Source: Verrucomicrobium spinosum DSM 4136 = JCM 18804 (GTDB taxonomy: Bacteria > Verrucomicrobiota > Verrucomicrobiia > Verrucomicrobiales > Verrucomicrobiaceae). From it: 64,000 nt of DNA. Of this stretch, positions 45,301-51,794 are shown piece by piece. The position numbers and the translations under genes were made by a program. Below the pieces are notes generated by a model. It saw only the letters and a list, made by a program, of their open reading frames with translations. It searched no databases and was not told the origin of the DNA. Positions within the stretch are counted from its first letter, which is position 1; every line of letters starts with the position of its first letter. The stretch spans positions 3,071,105 through 3,135,104 of the forward strand of contig NZ_ABIZ01000001.1 of the NCBI RefSeq assembly GCF_000172155.1, in the 5' to 3' direction.

Positions 45301-45967
45301 TGCGTTGAGTGAAAACAAGTCGTTCCAGATAGCGGGTCAATCTGCGAAAATCGTTCACGCGACTTCCAAAGGAGCCCTCGACGCTCTTGCGCCTGGAAGC
45401 GCGACAGCGGAGGCGTTGGAAAACCTTGCAATCAGAGGAGAAGGAACCCTCCTGGACGTCGCCAAGGCCGGAGTCGACGACTTTGGTGGCAAGAAGCTGA
45501 AGATTGCAATGGCTGCAGGGGTAACCGTAGCCTCCCTTGCTGAAGGTGATGGGATGGGTGCCTTGCAGGCGGGAGCTGAGGGGTTGACGGAAATATTTGT
45601 CAAAGGCGGCAAGAAAGCCACAAAAGGGGGAATCGACTATCCGCTGAAGAAACCCCCAGGTGTGTCAGATGCTGATTGGAACGCTAAGCTGGCTGCTATG
45701 AATGAACAAGCCGCAGCAGGTAAGGCAAAAGTAGTGCACAGTCCTGTGCGGGATGGAAAGGCACAGAAGCAAGCCAGACAGCAAGGAATGATTGAAGATG
45801 GACACGACGCCGATCATGCGCTTGATTTACAGTTTGGCGGTGCTGATGACATCGGGAACATCCGGTCAACGCCAAGCCGTGTGAACAGGAGCGTAGGCGG
45901 GCAAGGCCAAGGACGGAAGCAGCATCCAGATGGAACCCCAATTGACCGATTCGTTGATGATGAGTGA
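36362..45967 (+). CDS. Giant secreted RHS-repeat protein with C-terminal HNH-like nuclease toxin tip
   Basis: The product has 3201 residues. A cleavable signal peptide (MRRLLAVLVALLCAPVLSAP) indicates Sec export rather than type VI loading. The N-terminal 1400 residues are a mosaic: a calcium-type FDGDGMGNAQE segment near 105, invasin-like Ig domains (about 140-245 and 695-785), a nidogen-like EFPFYGTFYDEIFVSSNGYL block near 340-355, and fibronectin-like strands. From about 1440 to 2940 follow RHS/YD repeats (YDALNR, GNRT) and the core end ETGVFLSKDPAG...NVYAYV..NPWTSFDPDG, with DPDG at 2945-2948. The 253-residue tip has a helical part and ends DADHALDLQFGGADDIGN, then N-R-S-V-G-G-Q, an HNH/beta-beta-alpha-metal nuclease pattern. 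An immunity gene overlaps the 3' end. Confidence 0.92.
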   Translation: MRRLLAVLVALLCAPVLSAPTASDPNEGLQLTQESTGVYNLSWWGRSGWTYFIQQSDDLVNWHYVPVVEAGGGEVISWGFSSTAERQFFRLRLSDAPAGGDPEVADFDGDGMGNAQELAAGGDPLNYYRQGSATVVPVLEQLAGDNQYAPTGQFTGSPLVVRVRDAGTGAALVNAPVTFAVGTGGGKLAATNLGSPSLSDSLLIQTDASGNARVYFQQPASPQPFGTVSAVTGPATPVAFQVSSTPLTLTPLAVAATVPAGTEAARPLRLVNHSEQGVSYALSLENTVVPGDGQIYDWLDSDIPQGPPYSWTDISATGTLLSAVSDADDDFEAVPLSFEFPFYGTFYDEIFVSSNGYLTLGEGSDAYGNASLPGGSVPGGLIAAFFDDLNPGETGDIYFLDQGDRCIVQFEGVGLVDGSGTVTFQIVLHENGRIEYFYKTLTGTLDSATVGIQNPSRDIGVTVAHDAPYLKNQLAVQIVPEVRWFGVTPLSGTLAAGQGVDLEVVFKATLLTSGLLEGGLTVDHDHPDQAGIEAAVTMRVNPGAPSVVLVEPVAPTVALQWQTLALKAEAEDESGIITRVEFYAGTTKVGEDSTAPYQLNWSNLPVGTFQLTARAYDDLGTPGDSQAVTLQVLADTDRDGLADAWELQHFGDLVHNGGGDEDEDQRSNLDEYLQGTSPRDFFNGDTPRVLLVSGNNQTGGVGGALAAPLVIKVTTAAGVPIAGAPVRYAVGDGNGSVLGASGIPAIYSTTTDGQGVAQAVFLPGTNPLNRIIAGVLSQPPVTVSFSAYTSSGLAGGGGYGDPNAAPSAGGGGDAPDLDLDPTDPRVSTLTLTSTDRLNGMTEWDESFDPTKLTIEWNTVVPGLQYILERKVSDGPWQFVQLVSGSGTLSVAQTGLEGDTRYHYRLFTVVSLNGQTFATEPSSVAAYEPPLLRSLDAKKKIAFAINPGIRDYAYGDSGWVPRHYLRETVTWNISVVRDLWGVSESGTSAISVDLFIDEFNDLNYDLSYEGSSSTSTYEYDIFGNYSSDSYSATVDPDTGNWTGRRSISVDSAGQRHDVPYTEFSIERINPTTLQGSYHLDSGSWTATLSDEYPVATFISDTHNLLGDYPQEWDRIPLILEFFNAHYQQSLTSGRNLHREHSYYGAGKVKYKLSAFPASGRTVKWMEVYVEEESAEPEEERTFVQNIRSWTINSSSASESPEYELDGTVKSKNGHFELRFLPRLEIGNGGWGGLDEDELEHPVRVGKGEDGALIFHLERMVYDGYSHVVNWSGDDDIEIHAYHRASGQWVKLSRGQVMTYEEYGMTFRVYVGENAVDGDRIDFSITFKAPDGTTLNTEAAAFEFQPRRSLSVPVDESAGARYRKIALNGRPLPDGKPQTASEDDQQAEETFVDALTLGLRYSSTDAYVPTPGTELPLEIRRDFQTEIWTTRSGLRPHERVDRPFGAAWGSNLVSAVRIVESPGNNSSTNPEPNYAYVTDENGSTFRFAIYQETVGGVSFTRFFPMPTGRHEKAAYLASLAFEDDRLVFRKKFGSVLRFEATSLLHEVAQDRLAGHGAKEKTTYYRLATVTDRLGQSLSYDYETLETLVPKVISVDGRADQALFIQQNANGLVTAIWDPNWNKTQYSYVHDNTRNVWLLQKITAPDGAETQFTYDFAQEADLTPRLPEITDPGTVHIHCDLASVQDPNGKVYGFEYRYNHDGTNTGRGKYNFKWDSDNPELAGYYATTGHPRQVKKVTLPDGAGLTEFEDFSKVKIERDPQGKARLTADSLRKTRVIDAEGHARTYQWSDGVVHEVDTFREYFPSQDVSDPKIVYFTTMAVTHEGYGTETFQFSEEAGMALNSSTDLSGNTTTFAFGDAWAAPVKYRQILPLSTGLNGFYEDPTSQTNALGKTRSFSYDSRRIMTQVVDEEGQRTVYDTDALGRRTQESVYSSTNTLVQQTAFEYGDSQFPGFITRKTVKSLAGDPAWAGDLVTEYVPDGAGRVAQEIVAPSGLALTTTTTYLPNGSKRSVTNPRGHTTWFHYDKRNRLIGVENPDATEKEIAYDSRGNKVREEDENGHATLFEYDGLNRVIRQARDMNGNGVIDAPDLVTQQAYNAVGSVTTSTDSRAKVTTYVYDGLQRLKEQHAPMSATTLFQYGANSGGSVFDSTPFKPTRSEDPRGYVTGVTYDALYRAVETRTGYGPGAVAITTTDYDDVGNAIEVTDPLGKHMSTEYDALNRPAQVTFDDATFQKSFYTSTGLKWKAQDELGRTTATEYDRAARAVKVTLPPVFNTATGLTESPVVRTEYDEAGNVSATINALGRRWEYEYDNRNRKVSEKHPEVWDAETAAYVHPTIETDYDDVGNVVQVVDARGYPANNTYDEANRMLTHKGPLVTKPDNTTARPVTVTTYDKSGHVLTVTDPNGKVTTNTYDDLGRLETTTDAEGMVVTNEYDKVGNRTAVIDGKNQRTEFEYDGLNRNTVIRDALNRETVFVYNNVNKTARVDAMGQRTEYGYDDRHRLETVTYVGRTADNRSYDYDAVGNLLGVSEPGKAGKADVAYTYDALNRPQSETSGGVTHQYRYDLASNRTLVTYGGTGREIVSTYDALNRLATMTENGRITSYAYNAVGAVSIRSLPNGDATTTLYDALNRATQIQGMTAASGLLYTQTMKHDLVGNVAQVSEVYPSGLANRTVVNTYDDVYRLVTESTTTAGSGTVSVTYGYDDANNRSQKIVTGGPTPGTTDYSYNSINQLTGWTDGTSTVSYTYDLNGNRASRTQGANGDALAWDYENRLVSFDKNTGEGQGLYSFVYDYRTRRIETVKDAVPATKFVFSGGTSVQEFDGGVLSAELVRGSDIGGGVGGLLYSLRSGTPSYTHYNARGDVVAKTDGVGALTYQAAYEAWGEIKAESGSTQDRQKSNSKDRDVPGYANEGFRYRDLETGVFLSKDPAGFVDGPNVYAYVRQNPWTSFDPDGLFLKYLVDKFDEHVAEPFADKVSSLLSDETCVALSENKSFQIAGQSAKIVHATSKGALDALAPGSATAEALENLAIRGEGTLLDVAKAGVDDFGGKKLKIAMAAGVTVASLAEGDGMGALQAGAEGLTEIFVKGGKKATKGGIDYPLKKPPGVSDADWNAKLAAMNEQAAAGKAKVVHSPVRDGKAQKQARQQGMIEDGHDADHALDLQFGGADDIGNIRSTPSRVNRSVGGQGQGRKQHPDGTPIDRFVDDE

Positions 45968-46601
45968 AATCGAAGACCACCTTGCACCAGTCCTGCGGTA
46001 TCGGCGCCCCCCCTCTGGGGAGGTTCCTCAGGATGTCGTGGGATATGAGTGTCCGAAAGGACTGATTACGCTACTTGGAGTTGCTGATGGCTTCATCACA
46101 GGCGATGGGTTGTTCCGAGTTTTTGGATTTGGACATGATGATCAACTCCCGAGTCTAGAACAGTGGAACCGGTCGGAATGGAAGCAGGCTTACGGTCCAC
46201 TTGCTCACGGAATTGTGTTCATCGCTGAGGATGTTTTTGGAGACCAATACGGCTACGATTTTCGCGGTAAGCGCCAGTTTGTGAAGTTTTATTGCGAAGG
46301 CGGTGAGATCGAGGCTTTGGAAGGCGGGATCAATTGGTTCATCGAGGCTTTGGTTGACCCTTTTGGCTCCGGTGCTCTTGATGGTGAACTGATCAAAGCT
46401 GTTCGGCTTCGCGGCAAATGGCCATCACATAAGGAGCATCTAGCATTTAAGTTGCCGCTCATAGCTGGCGGTGATCGAACCGTTGACAATCTTGAGGTTG
46501 AATCTGTGGACCTTCATCTTGGTATACTCGCACAACTCAGCAGGCAAAATCTCGATCAAGTTGATGGCACACCTATCGCTCACTTCAAAAGTGAAAAGTG
46601 A
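45957..46601 (+). CDS. SUKH (SMI1/KNR4-like) immunity protein
   Basis: The product has 214 residues. Start ATG 45957 or 45960, overlapping the RHS stop by about 10 bases; a further in-frame ATG at 45930 is less likely. The sequence follows the SUKH fold (PF09346-like): an N-terminal EIEDHLAPVL helix, ECPKGLITLLGVADGFITGD, the segment IVFIAEDVFGDQYGYDF, and FCEGGEIEALEGGINWFIEAL after the strand pair. SUKH proteins neutralise nuclease tips of polymorphic toxins, so this is the expected immunity partner. A hairpin follows immediately. Confidence 0.85.
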   Translation: MMSEIEDHLAPVLRYRRPPSGEVPQDVVGYECPKGLITLLGVADGFITGDGLFRVFGFGHDDQLPSLEQWNRSEWKQAYGPLAHGIVFIAEDVFGDQYGYDFRGKRQFVKFYCEGGEIEALEGGINWFIEALVDPFGSGALDGELIKAVRLRGKWPSHKEHLAFKLPLIAGGDRTVDNLEVESVDLHLGILAQLSRQNLDQVDGTPIAHFKSEK

Positions 46602-46607
46602 CAACCC

Positions 46608-46635
46608 AAAGCAGGCCGTGCCAACAGCCTGCTTT
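46608..46635 (+). terminator. Hairpin after the immunity gene
   Basis: A perfect 9-bp stem, AAAGCAGGC / GCCTGCTTT, with a 10-base loop, six bases after the stop. The T-run is part of the stem and the next bases are CGC, so termination strength is uncertain. Confidence 0.5.
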
Positions 46636-47329
46636 CGCAAAATAAGCACCAAAACAGGCTCCTCGTGAGCGGAGGCTTTGTGGGCATGCTCTCTTACCAT
46701 CCGAACGCATCAACACACGGTCCCGCCACCATCCAGTGTTGGTCCCCGGCAACCATTGGGGAGGGTTAAAGCGGTCTATTTCAACCTGCCTCTTGCACAC
46801 GAACCAGGTTAGACACGCGACTTGTCTGGCTATGTCATGCGCAACTTGCCTGTGGGTCGGCCATCGTCAACCACCGGTTCTCATGGCGAGGGGGGCGCAG
46901 CAAGCGACGATGCGATTGATCCTCCAGCTTTGCGTTGTGCTGTTGCTGTTTATTGGCGTGGGAAACCACGTCTGGGGCAAAATGGACGTGGGCGAAAAAG
47001 CTCGATGGGGATTTCGACTGGAGTCTGCCACAACCAAGTGGCAAGGCTCCGACGAGACGGCAGGAGGATCGGAGCCATATCAGAAGAATTTCGGCCTGGC
47101 AGCAGGACCCCGCGACGGTGAGGGGGTGTCTTGAGTTGTCATCTGGTGCGCGATTCTGGTCTGGCTAAACAACCCTATTTGTCCAAGACTCCGCGGTGGT
47201 GGTGGCCGGGTGAGGCCGCAAGAAGCGCCTGACGATCCGCAGGATTCGTCAAGCCGACGAGGCGCGGAATACGATGCTATAGATGAACCAACAATGGGAG
47301 TGGGGGTCACTCCTGGGAGGACGTTTGCC
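46636..47329. other. Mostly non-coding region downstream of the toxin locus
   Basis: About 690 bases. Several overlapping short frames exist, but only the one at 46910-47134 has any protein-like feature. No orphan toxin tip or second immunity gene was recognised here. Confidence 0.5.
46910..47134 (+). CDS. Possible small secreted or membrane protein
   Basis: The product has 74 residues from ATG 46910. It begins MRLILQLCVVLLLFIGVGNH, a plausible signal peptide or membrane anchor, followed by a short polar sequence (KARWGFRLESATTKWQGSDE) without known motifs. The frame continues upstream to 46736, but that part looks non-coding. Support is limited to the hydrophobic start. Confidence 0.3.
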   Translation: MRLILQLCVVLLLFIGVGNHVWGKMDVGEKARWGFRLESATTKWQGSDETAGGSEPYQKNFGLAAGPRDGEGVS

Positions 47330-48658
47330 ATGCATGTCTTGTGTCCCACGGATTTTTCGGAGTCTGCCCAAGGGGCGGCAGAGGTGGCTGCATTGCTCGC
47401 GGCCAAGATGAAGATGCCCCTCAAACTCCAGCACAGCGCCCCGGATGCGGTCGTGAGTGTGGAAATGCCGATCATCAGTCAGATTGAGGACCGGGCAAAG
47501 GCTGCGCTGGAGGAAGAGGCGGGGAGGTTGCGGGCGCTCGGCGCGGAGGTGGAGACGGATCTGCACTTTGGCAGGGCAGTGGATGATGTGGTGCTGGGGA
47601 CCCATCAGGAAAACACCCGGATGGTGGTGTTGGGGTCAGCCGGTCGTGGGATGGCGGGCCGCTGGCTCACTGGAAATGTGGCCGAACGGGTGGCCGAGGC
47701 GGTGCCAGTGCCGACGCTGGTGGTGAGGCAGCCAGCTCCACTGCTGAAGTGGTTGCGTGAGGGGACTCCTCTGAAAATCCTCTGTGGGGTGGATTTCTCC
47801 ATCTCGGCAGATGCCGGGCTTTTGGCCGTCAAATCCCTTGCCAAAGTGGCCCCCTGCGAAGTGGACGCTGCTTTCATCGAATGGCCTCATGACTGGCCCT
47901 GGCAGGAGGGCGGAGAGGGCAACCCGGAGGGGGATGCTGAGTGGAAGGAAACGATGGAAAGCCATCAGCGCGATCTCTGGGAGCGGGTCGGCGGCCTGCT
48001 TGAGGGGGTGCCCGTGCGGGCGCATGTGCGTGGGACGGGGGGCAGGCTCGACTACGAGTTTGTTCGACTGGCGGAGGAATTGGCAAGTGGATTGCTGGTG
48101 GTAGGGGCTCACCAGTGGCATGGGTTGCAACGGCTGCGGGGCCCCTCTTTCTCTCGTGGGGTCCTTGGGCAGGCGGCTCGGAACGTATTGTGTGTGCCTC
48201 TGGCCTCCTACACCCCTGACTTTTCTGTTTCGCCCGTGCGTAGCGTGCTGGTGGCGACGGACTTTTCTCGCAACGGAAACGCGGCACTTCGTTTTGCCTA
48301 CGGCATGCTGGAAAATGGCGGAAGTATCCACCTCTTTCACGTGGCACCTCTTGGCAAAGGGGACGCTGTGATCCTGGAGGATGGGGCTGCGCACTCCGTA
48401 GCGGAGGAGGCGCGGCTCTTGGCATTGGTACCCAAGGAGCTGGCCTCACGCTGGCTGAGAGTGGACGTGAAGTCCGTCCACCGTCACGATGTGGCAGGAG
48501 CGATCTGCGAAGAGGCGGAACGGCGCCGCGTGGATCTCATCTGCATGGGCACCCGCGGGCACACAGGCGTGGTGGCAGCGGTCTTGGGATCCGTGGCACA
48601 GGCGGTGCTCGCCCACTCGCGGATTCCCGTTTTGGCGGTGCCGGCCCGTGAGGGCTGA
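47330..48658 (+). CDS. Universal stress protein with three tandem USP domains
   Basis: The product has 442 residues. ATG 47330 is preferred because GGAGG lies nine bases upstream, one of the few good Shine-Dalgarno sequences in the window, and because MHVLCPTDFSESAQ is the usual USP beginning. Domain 1 (1-140) contains VLGSAGRGMAGRWLTGNVAE, the G-2x-G-9x-G nucleotide-binding pattern. Domain 2 (about 150-300, ILCGVDFSISAD...) is more diverged. Domain 3 (about 303-442, SVLVATDFSRNG) has MGTRGHTGVVAAVLGSVAQA. Two ATP-binding-type sites and one degenerate domain are therefore likely. USPs modulate stress survival; the partner is unknown. Confidence 0.88.
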   Translation: MHVLCPTDFSESAQGAAEVAALLAAKMKMPLKLQHSAPDAVVSVEMPIISQIEDRAKAALEEEAGRLRALGAEVETDLHFGRAVDDVVLGTHQENTRMVVLGSAGRGMAGRWLTGNVAERVAEAVPVPTLVVRQPAPLLKWLREGTPLKILCGVDFSISADAGLLAVKSLAKVAPCEVDAAFIEWPHDWPWQEGGEGNPEGDAEWKETMESHQRDLWERVGGLLEGVPVRAHVRGTGGRLDYEFVRLAEELASGLLVVGAHQWHGLQRLRGPSFSRGVLGQAARNVLCVPLASYTPDFSVSPVRSVLVATDFSRNGNAALRFAYGMLENGGSIHLFHVAPLGKGDAVILEDGAAHSVAEEARLLALVPKELASRWLRVDVKSVHRHDVAGAICEEAERRRVDLICMGTRGHTGVVAAVLGSVAQAVLAHSRIPVLAVPAREG

Positions 48659-48671
48659 CGATTCGCAGGGC

Positions 48672-49235
48672 TCATTCCTCGACCGGCAGGGAGGCGGATC
48701 TGGCTTCCAGCATGCTCATGGCGCGGTCCACAATACCTTCGACTGGCCACAATCGACCTGCGCCTTCATAGCCACAGGCCAGCATGCCTTCATCCGGGCC
48801 GATAAACTTGACCCCGCGGCTCTTCAAGGTGCTCACATTCTGCTGAGTGGCCGGGTGGGACCACATATGCCCGTTCATGGCAGGAGCAATGAGGACGGGA
48901 GCGAGCGTGGCGAGGGCGATCGCGGAGAGGGCGTCGTTTGCAAAGCCGTGCGCCAGGGAAGCCAGCGTATTCGCCGTGGCCGGGGCAATCAGGAGAAGGT
49001 CGGCATGATCGGCCAGATGAATGTGCCCCGGCCGCCAGCTTTCTTTCTCATCAAACAGGCCCGTCACCACAGGGTTGCGTGACAGAACTTGAAGGGTGAG
49101 AGGGGTGATAAATTCTTGAGCCCCGGCGGACATGATGCACGTGACCTTGCAGCCACGCTTCACAAGCTGGCTGGAGAGATCTGCCGCCTTGTAGGCGGCG
49201 ATGGAGCCGGTGACACCCAGGAGGACATTTTTCAT
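48672..49235 (-). CDS. Flavoprotein, phosphopantothenoylcysteine decarboxylase-type (CoaC)
   Basis: The product has 187 residues. It shows the flavin-dependent Cys decarboxylase fold (PF02441): VLLGVTGSIAAYKAADL at the N-terminus, the active-site histidine region GHIHLADHADLLLIAPATAN, and APAMNGHMW with the PAMN motif. The CoaB (synthetase) half found in the bifunctional Dfp protein is absent, so this would need a separate CoaB for coenzyme A synthesis. It converges on the USP gene. A role outside CoA synthesis, as in peptide-Cys decarboxylases, cannot be excluded. Confidence 0.88.
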   Translation of the reverse strand: MKNVLLGVTGSIAAYKAADLSSQLVKRGCKVTCIMSAGAQEFITPLTLQVLSRNPVVTGLFDEKESWRPGHIHLADHADLLLIAPATANTLASLAHGFANDALSAIALATLAPVLIAPAMNGHMWSHPATQQNVSTLKSRGVKFIGPDEGMLACGYEGAGRLWPVEGIVDRAMSMLEARSASLPVEE

Positions 49236-49354
49236 CAGGGCAGGAAACTAGCGTGAAAGGTCTTGATTGCCAAGTACGCTGGAATTCGACCGGTGGGCTG
49301 AGTGTGATTTCGTGCTGGAAATGCCGCGCCCATGGTGGAAATAGCCTGTTCCCG

Positions 49355-51730
49355 ATGACCACCCCCCCAATGGCAACTTCCCTCATCCGTCTGGTTGTTT
49401 GTTTTGCGCTGCTGGCAACCCAGGGTCTCCAGGCGGCCAGTTATGACCTCACCATGGAGCAGGAGGTGCGGCTGCGAAAGTTCGTGCCCCGCGCCTATGC
49501 CAAGTTGCTGCGTCGTCAGCCCGTTCACGCGATCTGTATCGGTGACAGTGTGATGAACATGCAAAGCAACGACGCCGACAATGGCAACGCCCTAAAAGCA
49601 TGGAGCGGTGTGTTCCTCCAGGAACTGGCAGACCAGTTCGCCTACACAGGCGGGCTCCGCCTCATTCGTCCCCCCAAGGGGCAGCCGGAGAAGATGCACT
49701 CCCTGCAGGGGCCGGAGATCACGCTTCAGAACTTCTCCCGTGGCGGTCGTCTCATGCTGCACGCGACCCAACCCCTCACGACGGTGGCTTTTGAAAACAA
49801 GCCTGACATCGTGATCGTGAGCTACGGCATCAATGATGCCAACTCTGGGCTCCCTCTGGAGGTGTATCGCAGCTACGTGCAGCAAGTGGTGAATCTGGTC
49901 GCGGCCGAGAAGTCAGACCTGATTCTCTGTGGTCCCACCGTCATCATGAGCGATGTCCCCGAGCAGGGGCTGGCCCACACCCGCCCCTACGCGGATGTGA
50001 TGCGGGAGGTGGCAGAGGCCAACGGGGTCTTCTTCGCAGATTTGGGAGATCTCTCCTGGCTGCTCAAGGTGGATGACCGCAAGTCTCCACTCGGTCCGCC
50101 CAAAAAGCCCAAAACGGATCCCGCCGCCGCAGGCAGCCCCGGGACTGCGACAGCGCCCACTGCCGCCGCGCCACCAACCGTGGTGCCGCCCGTGCCTACC
50201 GTGGATGGTAATCCACCGCCTGCGCCGCTTCCGGCACCCAAGGTGGAGAACCCCGTGGCCAAGGACTACGATCCAGATCCAGACAAGATCGCGATGCGAC
50301 TTTTCCAGCAGGTGGTGGATGCGATGAAGCAGCGCTTCCAGATGGTAAATCCTCCAGACTGGCTGCATCCGAATAGCGTCACCCAGCGAGCCCTGGGCAA
50401 GAGGGTGTTTGCCGAGCTTCTAAACGGGCCCCGGCCGGTGCCTTGGGAAGTGGGCGGTGCCACGGCGAATCTGGTGAGCGGCGGCAAGTGCGAGCTGGCC
50501 TGTCGGTTGGAGAATCCAACCCTGGAGGAGCGGACCTACACAGTCCTGCCCTTGGTCACTTCTAGCCTGCGTCCCCTGGATGCCCCCTCACGTGTGACTT
50601 TGAAAGCTGGCAAAAAGGCGATGGTAAACATTACCTACGAACGGAGTGCCGCTCCTGATCCCGCCTCGGGCGGAGGGAGGATGGATTTACTCCCCAGTCA
50701 GGACTACTACCTCCGCCTGCCGGTGGTCATCACCAGCGGCGACACTGTCCGGATCGAAGTGGTGCGGGCCACGATGACGCCTGTGGCGTTGGTGTGGAAC
50801 ACAGGGGTGCTGTACAATCAAGAAAATATCGCAGAGCTCACTGGCCGCCTTATCAACACGAGTGCCCAGCCAGTGGATGGGAAGTGGGAGGCCAAATGGT
50901 TTGGGCAAGCGTGGGGTGGGGCCTTCAAGGCCGTCCCTAAGGGCGAGCACCCCCTGGCCATCCCGGTCAGGCTGCCTACGGGTACCAATGCCCCGGGACG
51001 CCAGAAAGGCACCCTGGCCGTGACTGTGAGCGTCGGCGGACAAGTCTTGAAGTTTGACCGCGAGATCGAGCTGGTGCGCAATCTCGGGCTCAAGGAAACG
51101 ACGGTGTTGCTGAGCCCGGCGGCCTACGTGCGAGACCAGGTTGTGACGCCTCCGATCCCGGGACCTGCGGCTCCGAGTGTGGCCTTCCGTGCGGATGCGG
51201 ACTCGAACGCCCTCTATCTTACCTGGGATGTCTTTGGCCTGAATCTGCAGGACAATCCCGGTGGTGGCGGGGCGTTGCAGGTGGATTTGAACCTCGACGC
51301 CCGCAGTTATGGCAAACGGCTCACGCGCGGTACCACGGATGTCATCCGGGTGGCGGCTGCGGCTGCTGACGGCGACGCCAAAGTTGGGCCTCTGCCTCCA
51401 TGGGTGTTTGGCACGGGATATGGCATGTTCTTTGACGAGAAGGCGGTGAAGGCCCGTCTGACAAGCCGCCCGGATGGTTCAAGGAGATTCACCATGACGG
51501 TCCCGCGGTCTTATCTTTATCTGCATGAGTGGGCCATGGGCAATGGCAATAGCCAGGTCGGCGTCAACACCCAGTTCTCCCTCTGGCAGGCCAACGAGGC
51601 GGGGACTGGCGGAAGCTATCTGCCCTTCATCCTGACCAGCAACGGCCGCTACCGTGACGATGCTGAGTCGCTGGCGGTGCTGGAGCTCACGGACAAGCCG
51701 ACGTCCCGTTGGACGGTACGTTTCTACTAG
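49355..51730 (+). CDS. Secreted SGNH/GDSL-type hydrolase with C-terminal beta domains
   Basis: The product has 791 residues from ATG 49355; ATG 49370 is an alternative. Signal peptide in residues 6-27 (MATSLIRLVVCFALLATQGL). SGNH blocks: GDS at 63-65 (ICIGDSVMNM), ASN in YGIND with N160, and the catalytic DxxH D335-W-L-H338. A Pro/Ala-rich insertion (about 245-305) splits the catalytic domain. Residues 370 to the end are beta-sandwich domains resembling the verrucomicrobial alpha-galactosidase/CBM-like extensions. Esterase action on acetylated polysaccharide is a family-level inference. The following ABC gene starts 64 bases downstream. Confidence 0.83.
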   Translation: MTTPPMATSLIRLVVCFALLATQGLQAASYDLTMEQEVRLRKFVPRAYAKLLRRQPVHAICIGDSVMNMQSNDADNGNALKAWSGVFLQELADQFAYTGGLRLIRPPKGQPEKMHSLQGPEITLQNFSRGGRLMLHATQPLTTVAFENKPDIVIVSYGINDANSGLPLEVYRSYVQQVVNLVAAEKSDLILCGPTVIMSDVPEQGLAHTRPYADVMREVAEANGVFFADLGDLSWLLKVDDRKSPLGPPKKPKTDPAAAGSPGTATAPTAAAPPTVVPPVPTVDGNPPPAPLPAPKVENPVAKDYDPDPDKIAMRLFQQVVDAMKQRFQMVNPPDWLHPNSVTQRALGKRVFAELLNGPRPVPWEVGGATANLVSGGKCELACRLENPTLEERTYTVLPLVTSSLRPLDAPSRVTLKAGKKAMVNITYERSAAPDPASGGGRMDLLPSQDYYLRLPVVITSGDTVRIEVVRATMTPVALVWNTGVLYNQENIAELTGRLINTSAQPVDGKWEAKWFGQAWGGAFKAVPKGEHPLAIPVRLPTGTNAPGRQKGTLAVTVSVGGQVLKFDREIELVRNLGLKETTVLLSPAAYVRDQVVTPPIPGPAAPSVAFRADADSNALYLTWDVFGLNLQDNPGGGGALQVDLNLDARSYGKRLTRGTTDVIRVAAAAADGDAKVGPLPPWVFGTGYGMFFDEKAVKARLTSRPDGSRRFTMTVPRSYLYLHEWAMGNGNSQVGVNTQFSLWQANEAGTGGSYLPFILTSNGRYRDDAESLAVLELTDKPTSRWTVRFY

Positions 51731-51794
51731 GTTCATTTTGGGGGCTGCCCGGCCTCCGTTTATCAATCGTTCTCTCCCTTCCATCCACCCACCT

